Shown: positions 1 through 5,881, counted from the stretch's first letter. The stretch is DNA of 9,547 bases from TH5896 sp049578985 (GCA_049578985.1 JBAUMZ010000017.1:1-9547), one strand, 5' to 3'. The notes: a model not told the origin generated them from the letters alone. Program-made: numbers and translations.

Positions 1-1
1 C

Positions 2-115
2 ATCATTATGGGCAGCGCTACGATTGCAGCTAGTGCCAGTGATATAGCAACTATAGGTAAACAGACTGCTGTAAACAAGAATGATCATATATTGCAGCTG
101 ACCACACTTCTATAA
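2..115 (+). CDS. possible 3' end of a gene cut by the window edge
   Basis: This frame is open from the first complete codon to the TAA at 113-115. It encodes 37 residues, starting IIMGSATIAASASDIATIGK, with no family I recognise. An internal ATG lies at 8-10. The Ala/Ser/Thr content could come from a secreted protein, but the piece is too short to tell coding from chance. Confidence 0.2.
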   Translation: MIMGSATIAASASDIATIGKQTAVNKNDHILQLTTLL

Positions 116-234
116 TACGGTATGTATTGTAGTACGCTGTCTATTCTAATATGTGTGTGAATTTAAAGACTGGGTTAATCTGAAACCAGACCATTATTCC
201 TTATTACGTCTTCAACTTCAATAATCATCAATTT

Positions 235-376
235 GGAGGTTTATTTGATTGTGCAAGTTTATCCCAAGCATGCAGCCATAATAATTTGTAAGTCTAACCA
301 GCCAGCCATAGGATGGGCCATTAGTAATAGTAAGCAACACATTGTCAGGTTCCTCAATTATTTAGACTCTAATTAA
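235..376 (+). other. short ORF with a Shine-Dalgarno-like GGAGGT
   Basis: GGAGGT at 235-240 lies 10 bases before a GTG (251-253) and 4 bases before a TTG (245-247) in the same frame. From the GTG the frame encodes 41 residues and stops at TAA 374-376. The product (begins VQVYPKHAAI) has no motif I recognise. No convincing TATA box stands upstream. The purine-rich site is the only positive sign, so this is a candidate small protein at best. Confidence 0.18.
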
Positions 377-467
377 GCAATTTCCATATTCATCTTATCG
401 AAACTACCTCCTGAATCTTTAACGAGTACTAATGTCATTATACCTTTGCAGCCACTATATTTCCATC

Positions 468-524
468 CTGCACCAGTGTCTAGGAGTCAGCTTTTTCAAT
501 CCATGTACTCCTAGACATCTGCAG
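468..524. repeat. long inverted repeat (11-bp stem plus 5-bp outer stem)
   Basis: TGTCTAGGAGT (477-487) and ACTCCTAGACA (507-517) are perfect reverse complements around a 19-base loop. Outside them CTGCA (468-472) pairs with TGCAG (520-524) across a small internal loop of 4 and 2 bases. The structure lies 8 bases before a short ORF at 533. A TATA-like CTATATTT at 455-462 would place a transcript start near 483, inside the left arm. No terminal T-run follows, so it is not a typical terminator. It may be a structured leader or a protein-binding dyad. Confidence 0.5.
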
Positions 525-532
525 AATCAGCA

Positions 533-698
533 ATGACAACCGGAGCAGCGAATCAAACCTTCAATACAATATCTGGAACTACTATTATAGAAGATATTAC
601 TACAGAGGAATAATATGCAAAGTACAACAGCAGTAGCGATATTTGCTCTGGCTCCATCTCCGATATTGGACTTGCTGGATGGTTTGCCGGATGCTTAA
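533..698 (+). other. two adjacent very short ORFs
   Basis: An ATG at 533 opens 26 codons (MTTGAANQTFNTISGTTIIE, then DITTEE) ending with TAA at 611-613. One base later an ATG at 615 opens 27 codons (MQSTTAVAIFALAPSPILDL, then LDGLPDA) ending at 698. The close spacing and the GAGGAA just before the second ATG resemble translational coupling, and the Thr/Asn-rich composition looks protein-like. No family is recognised. They may be remnants of a decayed gene, small genes, or chance. Confidence 0.17.
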
Positions 699-755
699 TG
701 ATTGCAAATCTTCGATGGTTTCGACTTAGACTCGGTGGTTTCGAAATATTGACTG

Positions 756-852
756 CAGGATCAGTTTATCCTGTACTCAAAATAGAGCGATCCAGTGATT
801 CATCCAGCTGGATCGCCATATAATGTCAATGAGTAGGAATCATAGAGATTCC
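756..852. repeat. cluster of three perfect hairpins
   Basis: Three perfect inverted repeats lie in a row: CAGGAT/ATCCTG (756-761/768-773, 6-base loop), GCGATCCAG/CTGGATCGC (787-795/808-816, 12-base loop) and GGAATC/GATTCC (836-841/847-852, 5-base loop). No ORF explains them. The density is higher than in the surrounding spacer. A structured RNA is possible, as is a group of regulatory dyads. Strand and ends cannot be fixed from one sequence. Confidence 0.4.
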
Positions 853-1257
853 CGTTTGTAATAATAGTAATCTGCAACATAATGTCTTCTCAACATGGTT
901 ATTGTTTAATTGGATTAATTGAGTAAACTGAATAGCCCTAGCCTATTAAATACTGAGCCTAGTTCTTCCCCTTTCATGTTGGTGTCGCTAAAATCGCTTA
1001 TCGAAAACAAAAGAAATTACAGTCCAAGACGTAAACCTCAGGAAGTTACATCACGTAACGTGTTAAACTCCACAGCCTTCAATTAGATCCTTCACAAAAA
1101 ACATACCTCTGGCTTGTAATCGTAAGACCCGTGGGCCGCACGTTTAAATCAATGTTCGTTTTCACATGCATTTACTTGTGAAGTTACTTGATTCCTCTTG
1201 TATGGTGTAGAGATTATATCGTGAGTTGATGCCGAAGTCGATATTACAGTTAGATAG

Positions 1258-1270
1258 AAAAAAGAAAAAA
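1258..1270 (-). terminator. oligo-T terminator after the acidic secreted protein gene
   Basis: Read on the minus strand, TTTTTTCTTTTTT begins 7 bases after the TAA at 1278-1280. Archaeal transcription ends at runs of T without needing a hairpin, and this is the clearest such run in the window. Confidence 0.6.
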
Positions 1271-1277
1271 TTGGGGG

Positions 1278-1643
1278 TTACGGAACTGGTATTCCAGCAG
1301 CGGATAGTGCTCCGTAAACTCTGTTTCTTATTTGTTCCAGAAGGGGGTTGGTCTGATCAAAATCATCTTCATCTTCATCTTCGTCTTCGCTAGATGATGC
1401 ATCTTGTGAGTCACTCTCGTCGTCGCTGTTGTTGCTATCGTTGTTGTCGTCGTTGTCAGATCCAGACGAGTTAGAAGATTCATCGTTATTGTTATTGTCG
1501 CTAGATGATTCATCACTATCATCGCCAGAAGGTTGGGGAGCCGGTGTAATTGGTCCACTGTTCTGGACCGGTGTCGACGTGCTATTCTGTGCAAAGACAT
1601 AGCTTTGGCTCATACCAATCGCAACTAGCATGACCGTTGACAA
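1278..1643 (-). CDS. secreted acidic low-complexity protein, start uncertain
   Basis: I do not recognise a family. From the TTG at 1643 the product is 121 residues: a hydrophobic stretch ending VFAQ-NS near residue 19, a Pro/Thr-rich linker (20-40), a very acidic Asp/Ser/Asn tract (41-95, ending in alternating Glu/Asp), and a short non-acidic tail with LLEQIRNRVYGALSAAGIPV. It is probably exported and could bind cations or sit at the cell surface. The TTG start gives a signal peptide with no basic n-region. The same frame runs open upstream to 1715 and adds HSIRFSALTAVLIL, which makes a much better signal, but no ATG, GTG or TTG lies in frame there. An ATG at 1708-1706 is in another frame and begins MKLRAR before a TAG. 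Either a rare start codon or a small frameshift is likely. A T-run terminator follows the stop. Confidence 0.6.
   Translation of the reverse strand: MSTVMLVAIGMSQSYVFAQNSTSTPVQNSGPITPAPQPSGDDSDESSSDNNNNDESSNSSGSDNDDNNDSNNSDDESDSQDASSSEDEDEDEDDFDQTNPLLEQIRNRVYGALSAAGIPVP
1365..1388. repeat. hexanucleotide repeat coding for Glu-Asp
   Basis: The 6-bp unit ATCTTC occurs three times in tandem (1365-1382), followed by one variant GTCTTC (1383-1388). On the minus strand it encodes the alternating Glu-Asp run of the acidic secreted protein. Repeats of whole codons can change copy number by slippage without breaking the frame. Confidence 0.7.
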
Positions 1644-1748
1644 AATTAGAACCGCTGTTAGCGCGCTGAATCTGATACTATGTACGTCTATCGAGCTCTT
1701 AATTTCATTATTTGGTTATTGTTACAAATCTTATCTTGGTTAATCCTG

Positions 1749-1762
1749 ATTTATGTTATATC
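1749..1762 (-). promoter_or_regulatory. candidate TATA region for the acidic secreted protein gene
   Basis: On the minus strand GATATAACATAAAT lies about 45-55 bases upstream of the out-of-frame ATG at 1708. Archaeal initiation about 25 bases after the box would fall near 1725-1735. This supports a translation start well upstream of the TTG at 1643. The box is not a perfect match. Confidence 0.3.
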
Positions 1763-1975
1763 TTTTCGATAACTAACAGAAGATAAAATGCAGCCGCAAA
1801 TTGTAGCTATGATAACAGCTATAACGATTCTTCATTCCTTAACAATATCACCTTCCGCTTCAATTTCGCCAGATCATTTATGATTTAGGATTAGTAAATA
1901 GATTGTAGCTGTATGATAGCGCAATGTACGGATGCAAGACTCACAAGGGCTACGTCTAAACATCATTAGATACCT

Positions 1976-2134
1976 CTATGGAAAGGGCGGGGCATAGCTT
2001 TTACCGGATTTATCTTCTTCTTCCAGCTGCTGAGCAGCTGCGACTGAGATACTATTTTCATTGCCACTTGCCTCTGACTCTAAATTAGAATATAATACAT
2101 CTAATGGAAACCAGTAGTTGCCGCATTCAATTGT
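1976..2134 (-). other. protein-like open frame without a start codon
   Basis: In the 475-base spacer 1716-2190 a minus-strand frame of 52 codons runs from just after a TAG (2137-2135) to a TAG at 1978-1976. It reads like protein (NYWFPLDVLYSNLESEASGN early, SVAAAQQLEEEDKSGKSYAP late) but has no ATG, GTG or TTG. It may be a decayed gene end or chance. A 17-bp palindrome, CAGCTGCT-G-AGCAGCTG, lies inside it at 2024-2040. Nothing else in this spacer looks coding. Confidence 0.2.
2024..2040. repeat. 17-bp perfect palindrome
   Basis: CAGCTGCT and AGCAGCTG flank a single central G. As RNA it would fold as a 7-bp stem with a three-base loop. No T-run follows on either strand, so a terminator role is not supported. 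Confidence 0.5.
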
Positions 2135-2156
2135 CTATATAGAATAGACCCGGAAC

Positions 2157-2162
2157 AAAAAA
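2157..2162 (-). terminator. T-run after the small secreted protein gene
   Basis: Six T residues on the minus strand start about 29 bases after the TGA at 2191-2193. This is a plausible archaeal termination signal, though short. An inverted repeat, GTCTAT/ATAGAC (2133-2138/2144-2149), follows it. Confidence 0.4.
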
Positions 2163-2190
2163 TAGTTGTAGATGAATCAAATGGGTTTGT

Positions 2191-2577
2191 TCAGTCTAGC
2201 ATTGGTATAGGTAGATCAGATAGGATGTTTACTCCCAAATCTAGTAGATCTGAGCCGTGTCTGTGGTCCGTTCTGCCGTTGTCCCAGCCGCCGCCTTTCT
2301 TGCCGTCGTGTCCGTGGTCTCGCCCGTTGTCTTGTTCAGCTGCTGGGAATGCTTGATTCGCTGCTTGACTTACTACGTTCTCATCACCCTGAATCTGAGA
2401 GTCGACATTCTGACATCCAACATTCATAGGTAGCTTGTCGTTTCCACAAGCGTTCGCTTGTGATGTTGCCTGACTCTTCTCGTATGTTGCCGATGCACTT
2501 CCTGCTGATGCAAGCGTTGTCGCTCCGACTAGGACTACTGCTATTGTCGCAATCATTGCGAAATATTTAGTATTCAT
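2191..2577 (-). CDS. small secreted protein of a thaumarchaeal type (function unknown)
   Basis: The 128-residue product starts with a clear signal peptide (MNTKYFAM, then a hydrophobic core to about residue 24, with likely cleavage after ASA near 26-30). The mature part has a segment with QATSQANACGN (36-46) and a second Cys in NVGCQN (52-57). The two cysteines, 44 and 55, could form a disulphide. I associate this segment plus QIQGDEN with a multi-copy family of small exported proteins in soil ammonia-oxidising archaea, from memory only. Residues 83-110 are rich in Gly, Asp and His (DHGHDGKK, TDHRHGSD) and might bind metal. The tail is hydrophobic and acidic (LLDLGVNILSDLPIPMLD). The ATG start is supported by the signal peptide and the TATA box upstream. 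No enzymatic function can be inferred. Confidence 0.8.
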   Translation of the reverse strand: MNTKYFAMIATIAVVLVGATTLASAGSASATYEKSQATSQANACGNDKLPMNVGCQNVDSQIQGDENVVSQAANQAFPAAEQDNGRDHGHDGKKGGGWDNGRTDHRHGSDLLDLGVNILSDLPIPMLD

Positions 2578-2633
2578 ATCCTGCCGTCTAGCATGAACTT
2601 TTGGTTTATCTGGATTAAACTGAATTGGACCTC

Positions 2634-2641
2634 TATTTATA
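2634..2641 (-). promoter_or_regulatory. TATA box of the small secreted protein gene
   Basis: The minus strand reads TATAAATA, a strong archaeal TATA box. Initiation about 25 bases downstream would be near 2612, giving a leader of about 35 bases before the ATG at 2577. The spacer 2578-2985 otherwise holds the repeat at 2640-2666, a doubtful short ORF and the lipA 3' hairpin. Confidence 0.6.
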
Positions 2642-2666
2642 TCAGATATCTCTTCTATCAGATATC
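2640..2666. repeat. tandem 11-bp repeat next to the TATA box
   Basis: TATCAGATATC occurs exactly twice (2640-2650 and 2656-2666) with starts 16 bp apart. Each copy carries the palindrome GATATC. The first copy touches the TATA box of the minus-strand secreted protein gene and covers where the BRE element would be. This is a classic position for a regulator, either blocking TFB/TBP or recruiting them. The regulator is unknown. Confidence 0.5.
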
Positions 2667-2716
2667 AAATACAGATCTATATGTAGTACTGTAGGCTGGA
2701 CTGGAAGACACACGAG

Positions 2717-2851
2717 ATGCCGATGGACATATTCTGTTTCAACTCAGCATCTCAGATCTATGACGACGAAAATGCTGCTGGAACGACATCAATACAGGCT
2801 AGTGATGACCAGCTAACACCAACCATTATTTTCAAGTTCGTAAAGTTTTAA
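2717..2851 (+). other. short protein-like ORF
   Basis: An ATG at 2717 opens 44 codons to TAA 2849-2851. The product has segments such as FNSASQIYDDENAAGTTSIQ and ends TPTIIFKFVKF, which looks more like the end of an extracellular protein than random translation. The frame is open back to a TAG at 2684-2686. There is no clear ribosome-binding site and no family is recognised. It may be the remnant of a longer gene. Confidence 0.22.
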
Positions 2852-2946
2852 GTCCGTATTGAAAGTTTGTCTTCATCCAATGTAAGACCTCTAACTTGCA
2901 CGGTAACCCACGACCTGCCTTAGATTCAATGGTTCGAAAGCAGCCT

Positions 2947-2968
2947 TGAAATAGTATTTTCTATTTCA
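2947..2968 (-). terminator. hairpin just after lipA
   Basis: TGAAATAG (2947-2954) and CTATTTCA (2961-2968) form a perfect 8-bp stem with a 6-base A/T loop, about 18 bases beyond the lipA stop. It sits where a 3' end is expected. No long T-run follows on the minus strand, so it could mark the 3' end or stabilise the mRNA instead. Confidence 0.4.
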
Positions 2969-2985
2969 GCAAGCTTTTTCATCGC

Positions 2986-3924
2986 TCACGCATTTTCTCG
3001 AATAGGACTATATTCGATCGGGTGTCCGTTGGTCACTGGATTCCCACTAGTCATATTTTGAAGATACATCTCTCCTGCTCTATACGAACTTCTGACAAAC
3101 GGTCCTGCTACAACATACAAGAATCCTCTGCGTTCAGCGATTCTTTTGTAATGTTCAAAACTTTGAGGTGAAATATATTCATATACTGGAGTATAGTTGA
3201 AACCTGGCTGCAAATATTGACCCAGTGTTAAAATATCAACTCCAATAGCTCTTAGATCATTCATACTTTCGATAACCTCTTCCTGGCACTCCCCTAAACC
3301 CAACATTAATGAAGATTTAGTATATATTTTTGGACTGATCTCCTTCACTATCTCTAGTACTCTCAGTGATTGTTCATAAGAGGCCCTTACATCTCGAATC
3401 GTTGGGCTTAGCCTTCTAACTGTTTCAATATTGTGACTGATGACTTGTGGTCCAGCTCTTACAATTGTTTCAATGGCTTCATAATTTCCATGAAAGTCAG
3501 GAATCAAGGGTTCGACTACTATGTCTGTCTCTGAAATAGACTTTATAGCTCTAATTGTATTGGCAATATGCTCTGCTCCTCCGTCGACTAGATCATCTCT
3601 ACAAACTGACGTAATAACAACATATTTTAGCGCCCATTTTTTTACTGCCCTAGCTACACGTAGAGGCTCATCTGGATCAAGGTTAGTTAATTTACCATTT
3701 CGGACTGAGCAGAATTTACATCTTCGAGAGCATGTATCTCCCATTATTATGATCGTCGCAGTCCCTGATTCCCAACATTCCGCTACATTTGGACATCTAG
3801 CTTCCTCACAGACTGTATGTAATTCTAATGCTCGAAGAGAATTCTTCAATTCAAAGTATCTTGTTCCTGAAGGAAGCAACCTTCTTCTAATCCAACTGGG
3901 CTTCTTGATAAGCTCGACTACCAT
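2986..3924 (-). CDS. lipA: lipoyl synthase (radical SAM)
   Basis: LipA inserts two sulfur atoms into a protein-bound octanoyl chain, here most likely on GcvH, using S-adenosylmethionine radicals and a sacrificial iron-sulfur cluster. All diagnostic residues are visible in the 312-residue product. The auxiliary cluster motif CX4CX5C is at Cys39, Cys44 and Cys50, and the radical-SAM motif CX3CX2C is at Cys65, Cys69 and Cys72. The spacing is identical to that of the E. coli enzyme. The C-terminal RSSY (278-281), whose Ser ligates the auxiliary cluster, is present. TSVCRDDLVDGGA (105-117) and VEPLIPDF (137-144) are further family signatures. The start is ATG with an in-frame stop four codons upstream. 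The gene is divergent from gcvT and has its own TATA box, so it is not in the gcv transcript but is clearly linked to it. The protein is cytoplasmic. Nothing appears truncated. Confidence 0.97.
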   Translation of the reverse strand: MVVELIKKPSWIRRRLLPSGTRYFELKNSLRALELHTVCEEARCPNVAECWESGTATIIIMGDTCSRRCKFCSVRNGKLTNLDPDEPLRVARAVKKWALKYVVITSVCRDDLVDGGAEHIANTIRAIKSISETDIVVEPLIPDFHGNYEAIETIVRAGPQVISHNIETVRRLSPTIRDVRASYEQSLRVLEIVKEISPKIYTKSSLMLGLGECQEEVIESMNDLRAIGVDILTLGQYLQPGFNYTPVYEYISPQSFEHYKRIAERRGFLYVVAGPFVRSSYRAGEMYLQNMTSGNPVTNGHPIEYSPIRENA

Positions 3925-3955
3925 TACTTCGCTTCATTTCATATGTACGTCGTAG

Positions 3956-3963
3956 TATATATT
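3956..3963 (-). promoter_or_regulatory. TATA box of lipA
   Basis: AATATATA on the minus strand is centred about 35 bases before the ATG at 3924. Initiation about 25 bases downstream would leave a leader of only about 10 bases, as expected for nearly leaderless archaeal mRNAs. Confidence 0.45.
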
Positions 3964-4160
3964 GATCATTTTATAGTCCAGTATGGCTTTGTCGGAACTT
4001 ATGGTGCAGAACACCTAGGTAGATATTTCAGGGCCCTTCGCTGGACCTCTGCTTACTTATTGGGTATGAAGTGCGGTCATTCAAAAATATTCAACAAATA
4101 ATTGAAGAGATTGTATACAACTTGAAGCAAACGACGGCTGCTCGAAGTTAAAGCATCATC

Positions 4161-4168
4161 TCTATATT
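4161..4168 (+). promoter_or_regulatory. candidate TATA box of gcvT
   Basis: TCTATATT is centred about 31 bases before the GTG at 4196. The expected transcription start is near 4190, which gives a leader of only a few bases and so favours this GTG. The 271-base spacer to lipA holds both divergent promoters and no convincing gene. Confidence 0.4.
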
Positions 4169-4195
4169 CTTAAGCAACAGACGAGTACCACAGAT

Positions 4196-5302
4196 GTGAG
4201 GACAGCTTTCCATGAGCTCCATCGAAATCTCGGTGCCAAAATGATTGATTTTCATGGATGGGAGATGCCTCTTCAATATTCTGGTATTATAGACGAACAT
4301 ATCACTACCCGATCTCATGTTGGCATTTTTGATGTCTCACATATGGGCCGATTTGAAATCAAAGGAGACGGATCAAGCGATTTATTGCAATCACTGCTCA
4401 CAAATGATGTTGCTCAATTACATGACTACAAGGCACTTTATTCTCCTATGTGCAATCAGGAGGGAGGAATCATAGATGACTTGATCGTTTACAGAAAAGG
4501 CAAAAATGAGTACATTTTGGTTGTTAACGCATCAAATAGGAGAAAGGATTATGCATGGATCTCTAGCCATTTGACTTCCAATGTTGAGATCCATGACACA
4601 ACATTCTCAACGTCCCTTATTGCAGTACAAGGACCAAGTGCTAATGATCTAATGTGCAAACTCATTAATGGTACAGATGTCTCCGAATTAAAGTCGTTTG
4701 ATATGGTAGATACGAATATTTCTGGGATCAAATGCATGGTCTCAAGAACTGGTTATACAGGCGAAGATGGCTTTGAGATCATGTTCGATTCCCCAGTCAC
4801 TAAAGTATGGGACGCACTACTTGAGGCTGGAAAGGAGTATCATATTAAGCCATGTGGACTAGGATCAAGGGACAGTCTGAGACTTGAAGCGGGGTTACTT
4901 TTGCATGGAATAGATATGGATGAGAATACTACTCCGCTTGAGGTCCCATTGAAGTGGACTGTCAAGTTTGAGAAAGGTGACTTTATTGGAAAGCAAACAC
5001 TTCTACACAAAAAAGTTCAACGCAAACTAGTAGGTTTTGAGGTATTAGAATCAAAGAGAATTGCAAGGCATAAGAATGAAGTTTTCCTTCATCAACAGAA
5101 TCATGATCATATTTGCAACAAGATTGGAACAGTAACAAGTGGGGGCTTTTCCCCAATCTTACACAAGTCAATTGGTTTCTGTTTTGTACCATCCTACATC
5201 GCTCGCGAGCCGCAAACTGGCATAATTAGTATAGATATTGGAGGAAAGTCATATAAAGGAAGAATTGTAGAATCTTATCGATTCTACAGGAGGTCTTACT
5301 AA
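4196..5302 (+). CDS. gcvT: glycine cleavage system T protein (aminomethyltransferase)
   Basis: GcvT takes the aminomethyl group from lipoylated GcvH, releases ammonia and makes 5,10-methylene-tetrahydrofolate. The product has 368 residues, normal for the family. Signatures in order are LGAKMIDFHGWEMPLQYSG (12-30), GIFDVSHMGRF (43-53), the GGIIDDLIVYR loop (90-100) with the catalytic/folate-binding Asp at 94 or 95, SRTGYTGEDGFEI (183-195), GLGSRDSLRLEAG (221-233) and GTVTSGGFSP (311-320). The start is GTG. It is the only standard start in frame before the conserved N-terminus, and the frame upstream is open to a TGA at 4103-4105. An overlapping ATG at 4194 is out of frame and followed at once by TGA. 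It is the first gene of the plus-strand gcv cluster and lies 33 bases before gcvH. Confidence 0.95.
   Translation: MRTAFHELHRNLGAKMIDFHGWEMPLQYSGIIDEHITTRSHVGIFDVSHMGRFEIKGDGSSDLLQSLLTNDVAQLHDYKALYSPMCNQEGGIIDDLIVYRKGKNEYILVVNASNRRKDYAWISSHLTSNVEIHDTTFSTSLIAVQGPSANDLMCKLINGTDVSELKSFDMVDTNISGIKCMVSRTGYTGEDGFEIMFDSPVTKVWDALLEAGKEYHIKPCGLGSRDSLRLEAGLLLHGIDMDENTTPLEVPLKWTVKFEKGDFIGKQTLLHKKVQRKLVGFEVLESKRIARHKNEVFLHQQNHDHICNKIGTVTSGGFSPILHKSIGFCFVPSYIAREPQTGIISIDIGGKSYKGRIVESYRFYRRSY
5266..5288. repeat. 9-bp perfect hairpin at the end of gcvT
   Basis: TGTAGAATC (5266-5274) and GATTCTACA (5280-5288) pair perfectly around a 5-base loop. The repeat lies in the last codons of gcvT, about 20 bases upstream of the gcvH TATA box. 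It could be an operator for the internal promoter or an RNA hairpin modulating read-through into gcvH. Confidence 0.5.
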
Positions 5303-5307
5303 CTTAT

Positions 5308-5315
5308 TTTATATA
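5308..5315 (+). promoter_or_regulatory. TATA box giving a leaderless gcvH mRNA
   Basis: TTTATATA matches the archaeal TATA consensus. Its centre is 24-25 bases before the gcvH ATG at 5336, which is the usual distance to the transcription start. Transcription should therefore begin at or next to the ATG. No Shine-Dalgarno-like site precedes gcvH, which fits leaderless translation. Confidence 0.6.
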
Positions 5316-5335
5316 CAAGACACTACTAGTAAAAA

Positions 5336-5758
5336 ATGAATTACTTAACACATATGTCTGAAAATGAACTAAAGTTCTCACGGGAACATGAATGGATAAA
5401 AATAGTAAAGGAGGAAGGCACTACTGTAGCAGTAATTGGAATTTCAGACTTTGCACAAGGCGAACTTAATGATATTGTATCAGTGGAGCTTCCCAAAAAA
5501 GGGACAAAAGCTGGACAAATGAAAGCGATTGCCATTGTCGATTCAGTAAAGGCATCTTCTGATATATATTCTCCACTGAGCGGAGAAATTGTTGAAACCA
5601 ACGAGACGTTGCTGGATCATCCGGAACTGATAAACCAGTCGCCGTATGAATTGGGATGGATTGTGAAGATAAGACCAACTGAGAACTTGTCTGAGGAAAT
5701 CAAGAATTTGATGACATCAAATGAGTATGAGGAATTTATTGGTAACCATCACCGGTAG
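5336..5758 (+). CDS. gcvH: glycine cleavage system H protein (lipoyl carrier)
   Basis: GcvH is the small lipoylated shuttle that carries the aminomethyl intermediate from the P protein to T, and electrons to dihydrolipoyl dehydrogenase. The product has 140 residues. KFSREHEWIKI (13-23) opens the conserved core, FAQGELNDIVSVELP (39-53) follows, and the lipoylation site is Lys72 in VDSVKASSDIYSPLSGEI (68-85). The NQSPYELGWIVKI segment (100-112) closes the hammerhead fold. Two starts are possible, Met1 at 5336 and Met7 at 5354. The TATA box spacing favours Met1 on a leaderless mRNA, while Met7 would give the more usual family length. It is the presumed target of LipA and of LplA/LplB encoded on either side. 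Confidence 0.96.
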   Translation: MNYLTHMSENELKFSREHEWIKIVKEEGTTVAVIGISDFAQGELNDIVSVELPKKGTKAGQMKAIAIVDSVKASSDIYSPLSGEIVETNETLLDHPELINQSPYELGWIVKIRPTENLSEEIKNLMTSNEYEEFIGNHHR

Positions 5759-5881
5759 AAAATGATCTTTACAAGGAAATATATGCTCAAAATGAAAAGT
5801 GAGTCATATCGAGATGAATAAATTCGGAAAAAATAATGATCCAGTCTGGAAGATGATTCCTAAAAAAGTATGTTATAGTTG

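Larger units (their letters stand above)
1..1277. other. gene-poor stretch without a recognisable gene
   Basis: No open frame of 60 or more codons that looks coding is present on either strand. What can be seen is a frame open from the left edge to a TAA at 113-115 (37 residues, Ala/Ser/Thr-rich, possibly the end of a gene outside the window), a few frames of 26-41 codons, and a set of perfect inverted repeats between 468 and 852. No tRNA-like T-arm, IS end or CRISPR repeat was found. Long spacers of this kind fit the low gene density of soil ammonia-oxidising archaea. The stretch could also hold untranslated RNA or decayed genes. Confidence 0.6.

Noticed and set aside
380..415. Minus-strand GGAGGT followed by ATG
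   Set aside because: The ATG opens only six codons before TAA.
1328..1600. 90-residue Thr/Met/His-rich frame on the minus strand
   Set aside because: It is a shadow of the acidic secreted protein in another frame. Its odd composition follows from the Asp/Ser/Asn codon repeats.
2625..2816. 63-residue plus-strand frame
   Set aside because: It has no recognisable motif, begins within the promoter region of the minus-strand gene, and reads less like protein than the overlapping frame at 2717-2851.
2925..2945. GGTTCGAAA resembling a tRNA T-loop
   Set aside because: The flanking bases do not form a T-stem and no anticodon or D-arm is present upstream.
3521..3955. 144-residue plus-strand frame
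   Set aside because: It lies antisense to lipA, whose cluster-binding cysteines and family motifs are complete on the other strand.
4194..4199. ATG overlapping the gcvT GTG as the start
   Set aside because: It is out of frame with gcvT and followed directly by TGA.
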